The position numbers and the translations under genes were made by a program. From Candidatus Staskawiczbacteria bacterium (GTDB taxonomy: Bacteria > Patescibacteriota > Minisyncoccia > Minisyncoccales > Staskawiczbacteraceae), in assembly GCA_903850725.1 (NCBI GenBank), contig CAINMG010000067.1, positions 1-9,084 of the forward strand: a stretch of DNA of 9,084 nucleotides. Direction: 5' to 3'. The notes beneath the pieces were generated by a model, which saw only the letters and a list, made by a program, of their open reading frames with translations, did no database searches and was not told the DNA's origin. Of the stretch, positions 6,696-9,084 are shown piece after piece (the stretch's first letter is position 1; every line of letters begins with the position of its first letter).

Positions 6696-7725
6696 TGAAA
6701 TAACACAAAAAAATATTTGGGAAGATTTTCTTTTGCAATGCAAAGAGAAGACTTTTTTGGATTCATGGAATTGGGGAGAATTTCAGAAGTTAATGAATAA
6801 TAAAATCTGGAGATTTGGAATTTATGAAAAGAATGAGTTGATCTCAGTTTCTTTAGTTGTAAAAAATACTGCCAGACGAGGAACATTTTTGTTGGTTCCT
6901 CATGGGCCTGTTATTGAAAATTCTAAATTACAAAATACAAATGACAAAAATCAAATTTTAAATTTGTTGCTTGATAGATTAACAGAAATAGCAAAACAAG
7001 AAAATGCTAGTTTTGTAAGAATGGCTCCAATTTGGGAGAGAATTAAAGAGAATAAAGATATTTTTGATAAATTAAAATTTATTAAATCTCCAATTTTGAT
7101 TCATTTGGATGCAACTTGGGAGTTAGATATAAGGCCAAAAGAAGAAGATTTGCTTAAAAATATGCGCAAAACCACAAGATATTTGATAAAGCAAGCTCAA
7201 AAAAATACAGATATTGAAATATTAAAATCAAATAGTCTGGAAGATGTTGAAAAATTTAGTGAGTTACATAATAAGGTTTCTGTGCGTCAGAAATTTATAC
7301 CCTTTTCTTTAAACTTTTTAAAAAATGAATTTTTAGCTTTTAAAGATGATAATGAAGTTTTAATGTTTGTAGCAAAATATAAGGGCGAGATTGTAGGGTC
7401 TGCAATGATAATTTTTAATTCTAATAAAGCTTATTATCATCATTCAGCTTTAATGGGTGAATATTCAAAAATTCCAGTTATTTATCTTTTGATTTGGGAA
7501 GCAATAAGAGAAGCAAGAAATAGAAATTGTGCGGCATTTGATTTTTATGGATTTGTTGATCCTGAAAAACAACCAAAACATCCATGGGCTGGTCCTACTT
7601 TATTTAAAATGGGTTTTGGAGGATATAAGAAAGAGTTTATTAATAATAATGATTGGCCAATTACAGGTAAATATTGGATAACATACATTTTTGAAAGACT
7701 GAGAAAAATTAAAAGAGGTTTATAA
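6685..7725 (+). CDS. FemAB-like peptidoglycan-bridge aminoacyltransferase
   Basis: A protein of 346 residues from the ATG at 6685, or 349 from an in-frame ATG at 6676. I prefer 6685 because MEINEI looks like the natural N-terminus and gives the same 11-nt overlap as the previous junction. Fem/Mur aminoacyltransferases are double GNAT folds that move an amino acid from aminoacyl-tRNA onto the lipid II stem peptide. Visible family features are NMRKTTRYLIKQA (159-171), the second acyltransferase fold with GEIVGSAMIIF and YHHSA, LIWEAIREA, FDFYGF (285-290), and FKMGFGGYKKEF (307-318). There is no clear coiled-coil arm of the kind that binds tRNA in S. aureus FemA. There is no signal peptide or membrane segment, so it likely works on the cytoplasmic membrane face. 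Which amino acid and tRNA it uses cannot be read from sequence. Confidence 0.9.
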   Translation: MEINEITQKNIWEDFLLQCKEKTFLDSWNWGEFQKLMNNKIWRFGIYEKNELISVSLVVKNTARRGTFLLVPHGPVIENSKLQNTNDKNQILNLLLDRLTEIAKQENASFVRMAPIWERIKENKDIFDKLKFIKSPILIHLDATWELDIRPKEEDLLKNMRKTTRYLIKQAQKNTDIEILKSNSLEDVEKFSELHNKVSVRQKFIPFSLNFLKNEFLAFKDDNEVLMFVAKYKGEIVGSAMIIFNSNKAYYHHSALMGEYSKIPVIYLLIWEAIREARNRNCAAFDFYGFVDPEKQPKHPWAGPTLFKMGFGGYKKEFINNNDWPITGKYWITYIFERLRKIKRGL

Positions 7726-7726
7726 A

Positions 7727-7805
7727 GCTCGCCAAATTAAATTTTTCTGCGCGCCACGGCCTCTCTGCGGGGCAAGAGCGTACTCGAAAAATTTATTTGG
7801 CTCGC
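7727..7805 (+). repeat. 79-bp GC-rich stem-loop repeat, copy 2
   Basis: It begins 1 nt after the FemAB stop and ends 11 nt before the ftsQ start. It shares with copy 1 (2939-3015) the centre TGCGCGCCACGGCCTCTCT and the AAATTTTTC/GAAAAATTT inner arms. Its outer arms are GCCAAAT and ATTTGGC, differing from GGCAAT/ATTGCC of copy 1 in a paired way. The TC/TC mismatch and a single bulged base are kept. Changes in the centre (GGGGCA followed by CCC or AGA) are confined to the loop side. A T run (CTTTTTC) follows. Confidence 0.88.
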
Positions 7806-7816
7806 TTTTTCGGCAC

Positions 7817-8635
7817 TTGTCATATCGCAAACATCACGTAAAATCAAAAATAAAGAAGTTAAAGCCTAAAAAGTCTGTTTTAAAAAACAAGTGGTTTTGG
7901 TTAGCAATTTTAGTGGCAATAATAGCTTTTATAATTTTATATATCTTATTATTTTCTAAATTTTTGAGCATAAACAATATTAATATTTCTGGTAATAAAG
8001 ATATAAGATCAGAGGATATTTTGAATATATCAAATGATAATATTAATAAAAAATTGTTTTCTTTGGGAAGTTGGCAAATTATTTCAAGAAGTATTTTTTT
8101 GACAAATTCTAGTTATATCCAGCAACAAGTTTTAAACAAATTTCCTAAAATCGATGAAATTTTAGTGAATAAGAAAATGTTTCAGACTTTGGAGGTAAAG
8201 GTTAAAGAAAGAGAGGCGGTTGCTGTTTTTTGTAGCAATCAAGCAAACAAAGATTGTTATTTTGTAGATAGGAAAGGTGTTGCTTTTGATTTTTTGGAAA
8301 CTATGCCAACAGGTTTCTTTGTAATAGAAGATACTAAAGAGGCTGTAGCTGGCATGGAAATTGTTAGTCAAAATATAGTAGAAAATATTTTGAAAATAAA
8401 AGAAATGTTAAAAAATAGTTATGATATTGATGTGATTGATGCTTTGATAACTACACCTTTAAGATTAAATGTAAGAACATCAGAAAATTGGCAGGTATAT
8501 TTTAGTATTGATTCTGATTTAAATATGCAAATTACAAAATTGGATTTATTGCTTAAGGGAGAGATTCCAGAGAATATTCGCAAAAATTTGCAATATATAG
8601 ATTTGCGCTTTAAAGATAGAGCGTATTATAAGTAG
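7817..8635 (+). CDS. ftsQ: FtsQ/DivIB-type cell division protein
   Basis: A 272-residue single-pass membrane protein. A basic cytoplasmic tail (1-24, Lys/Arg/His-rich) is followed by one membrane helix (about 26-46), a POTRA-type domain starting SINNINISGN (about 49-132, ending LEVKVKEREAVAVF), and a beta domain ending with YIDLRFKDRAYYK, the kind of C-terminus typical of FtsQ. FtsQ bridges early and late divisome proteins and links FtsB/FtsL to FtsW/FtsI at the septum. The start is TTG at 7817; no ATG or GTG lies upstream in frame before the repeat, and the next ATG is far inside. No Shine-Dalgarno sequence is visible. It follows the envelope genes after the stem-loop repeat. Sequence similarity in this family is weak, so the call rests on architecture and the C-terminal motif. 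Confidence 0.87.
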   Translation: MSYRKHHVKSKIKKLKPKKSVLKNKWFWLAILVAIIAFIILYILLFSKFLSINNINISGNKDIRSEDILNISNDNINKKLFSLGSWQIISRSIFLTNSSYIQQQVLNKFPKIDEILVNKKMFQTLEVKVKEREAVAVFCSNQANKDCYFVDRKGVAFDFLETMPTGFFVIEDTKEAVAGMEIVSQNIVENILKIKEMLKNSYDIDVIDALITTPLRLNVRTSENWQVYFSIDSDLNMQITKLDLLLKGEIPENIRKNLQYIDLRFKDRAYYK

Positions 8636-8642
8636 AAAACAG

Positions 8643-8670
8643 TGTCATTCCCGCGAAAGCGGGAATCCAG
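8643..8670 (-). repeat. Short palindromic repeat, copy 2 (inverted)
   Basis: This 28-bp unit reads TGTCATTCCC ... GGGAATCCAG on the plus strand, the reverse of the unit at 1650-1677. The stem is ATTCCCGC/GCGGGAAT around GAAA. It starts 7 nt after the ftsQ stop. Confidence 0.88.
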
Positions 8671-8687
8671 AGTAATACGCAAGAACC

Positions 8688-8716
8688 CTGGATTCCCAAT
8701 CAAGTTGGGAATGACA
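8688..8716 (+). repeat. Short palindromic repeat, copy 3
   Basis: This 29-bp unit starts CTGGATTCCC and ends GGGAATGACA. The stem is ATTCCCAA/TTGGGAAT, so the inner stem bases differ from the other copies but still pair. Together with copy 2, 17 nt away and inverted, it makes a 74-bp element (8643-8716) with perfect 10-bp ends TGTCATTCCC and GGGAATGACA. Confidence 0.88.
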
Positions 8717-8738
8717 AGTGAAAGATTTACTGCAAGAG

Positions 8739-8774
8739 AAAAGCCCGGAATTCCTGAAAGGAAACCGGGCTTTT
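8739..8774. terminator. Strong two-way intrinsic terminator
   Basis: A perfect 10-bp outer stem, AAAAGCCCGG with CCGGGCTTTT, plus an inner TTCC/GGAA pairing around TGAAA. Four T follow the stem on either strand. It lies between ftsQ (plus) and the small minus-strand ORF, so it could end transcripts from both sides. Confidence 0.85.
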
Positions 8775-8816
8775 GCATTTCTGCCTGAATCATTCGCCAT
8801 CCTTGGCAAAAGATCC

Positions 8817-8996
8817 CTACTTTTTCTCGTATTTTGCCAAGAGCGTATTCATACGCTCTTTGGCTGGGCCAAATTGCTTTTTGAGGTCGAGGTATTCCTC
8901 GTATGTTACTTCGGAAACACTGCCGTCAAGGTTATGAAACCCCTGGCAGGCAAATGGCCAATTGATGGGGACCCTATACAAAAGTGTGTCTAGCAT
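8817..8996 (-). CDS. Small ORF of unknown function, high GC
   Basis: A 59-residue ORF on the minus strand, from ATG (8996-8994) to TAG (8819-8817). It is the longest reading from the first ATG after an in-frame TGA. The protein begins MLDTLLYRVPINWPFACQ and ends with a charged helical tail rich in Lys/Glu (KERMNTLLAKYEKK). No signal peptide, membrane segment or named motif is seen and I do not recognise a family. The composition is unlike its neighbours: about 46% GC, with about 57% G or C at third positions, against very AT-rich genes elsewhere. It points toward ftsQ, with the terminator at 8739-8774 well placed downstream. An inverted repeat overlaps its start. Because the same stretch also holds several hairpins, a structured RNA or a remnant of a transferred element is an alternative. 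Confidence 0.5.
   Translation of the reverse strand: MLDTLLYRVPINWPFACQGFHNLDGSVSEVTYEEYLDLKKQFGPAKERMNTLLAKYEKK
8836..8864. other. Hairpin inside the small ORF
   Basis: GCCAAGAGCGTAT and ATACGCTCTTTGGC pair over 13 bp with one bulged base and only two bases between the arms. The left arm also pairs with TTGGCAAAA at 8803-8811 (via TTTTGCCAA at 8832-8840), so two mutually exclusive hairpins are possible. Confidence 0.6.
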
Positions 8997-9019
8997 AGTA
9001 TGATTAACAAAAACTATGC
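8993..9019. promoter_or_regulatory. Inverted repeat over the start of the small ORF
   Basis: GCATAGT (8993-8999) and ACTATGC (9013-9019) are perfect inverted 7-mers separated by 13 nt, the left one covering the ATG of the minus-strand ORF. On the minus strand, TTGCAT and TACTAT occur 15 nt apart, a poor and short-spaced promoter match that overlaps the start codon. The site could be an operator or a leader hairpin; the function is a guess. Confidence 0.35.
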
Positions 9020-9020
9020 A

Positions 9021-9054
9021 AAATCATAAAACATTACGAAATCATAAAACATTA
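9021..9054. repeat. AT-rich direct repeat, 18-bp period
   Basis: The 16-mer AAATCATAAAACATTA occurs exactly at 9021-9036 and 9039-9054. A partial relative (AAAGCATAAAA) lies at 9074-9084, about two periods further, and is cut by the window end, so the array may continue. It sits upstream of the minus-strand ORF. Confidence 0.8.
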
Positions 9055-9084
9055 GCTACACAACTTTTAGAAAAAAGCATAAAA

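Noticed and set aside
2..8635. Recoded TGA (as glycine) as in some Candidate Phyla Radiation lineages
   Set aside because: None of the recognised genes needs an in-frame TGA to be read through; they use TAA or TAG stops. Too few genes to say more.
8718..8993. 91-residue plus-strand ORF
   Set aside because: It runs through the terminator hairpin and opposite to the more credible minus-strand ORF; the protein has no recognisable features.
9021..9054. Possible CRISPR array
   Set aside because: The spacing between 16-mers is only 2 nt, with no spacers, and the units are AT-rich.

Overview
The window looks like a piece of an AT-rich, small-genome bacterium of the Candidate Phyla Radiation (Patescibacteria, Parcubacteria-like). 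This rests on the very AT-rich genes with almost no spacing, the absence of recognisable Shine-Dalgarno sequences at the starts, an N-terminally membrane-fused Mur ligase, and an exported protein whose mature end begins SWYNPFSW, a pattern I associate with this group. The taxonomic call is inference. All genes read through with the standard code, and the stops used are TAA and TAG.

Layout. (1) 2-1531 is the 3' part of a gene for an exported protein with 34 cysteines, ended by a hairpin terminator at 1572-1595. (2) 1687-2934 is serS (seryl-tRNA synthetase), preceded by a short palindromic repeat. (3) 3029-7725 is a tight run of four genes: alpha/beta hydrolase, membrane-fused MurF-like ligase, DegT-family PLP aminotransferase and FemAB-like aminoacyltransferase, with junctions of 0, -11 and -11 nt (or -20 for an alternative FemAB start). 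(4) 7817-8635 is an FtsQ/DivIB-type division protein. (5) 8643-9084 is a non-coding-rich end with a paired palindromic element, a strong two-way terminator, a 59-aa minus-strand ORF of much higher GC content (8817-8996), an inverted repeat over its start, and AT-rich 18-bp-period direct repeats.

Genes 3029-8635 form a cell-envelope and division cluster. The ligase, the aminotransferase (which has an unusual hydrophobic stretch) and the FemAB protein could act at the membrane on the peptide part of a peptidoglycan precursor, while FtsQ belongs to the divisome. The actual substrate is not shown by the sequence.

The most striking non-genic content is four kinds of repeat in 9 kb. A 77-79 bp GC-rich stem-loop element fills two gene junctions (2939-3015, 7727-7805), and its arms differ between copies by paired, compensating changes. 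A 28-29 bp palindrome of the form ATTCCC-N8/9-GGGAAT occurs three times and flanks the serS-to-ftsQ block. A GC-rich, repeat-like 36-nt segment sits in frame inside the aminotransferase gene. Direct repeats lie at the right edge. I see no tRNA, rRNA, CRISPR array, transposase or phage gene.
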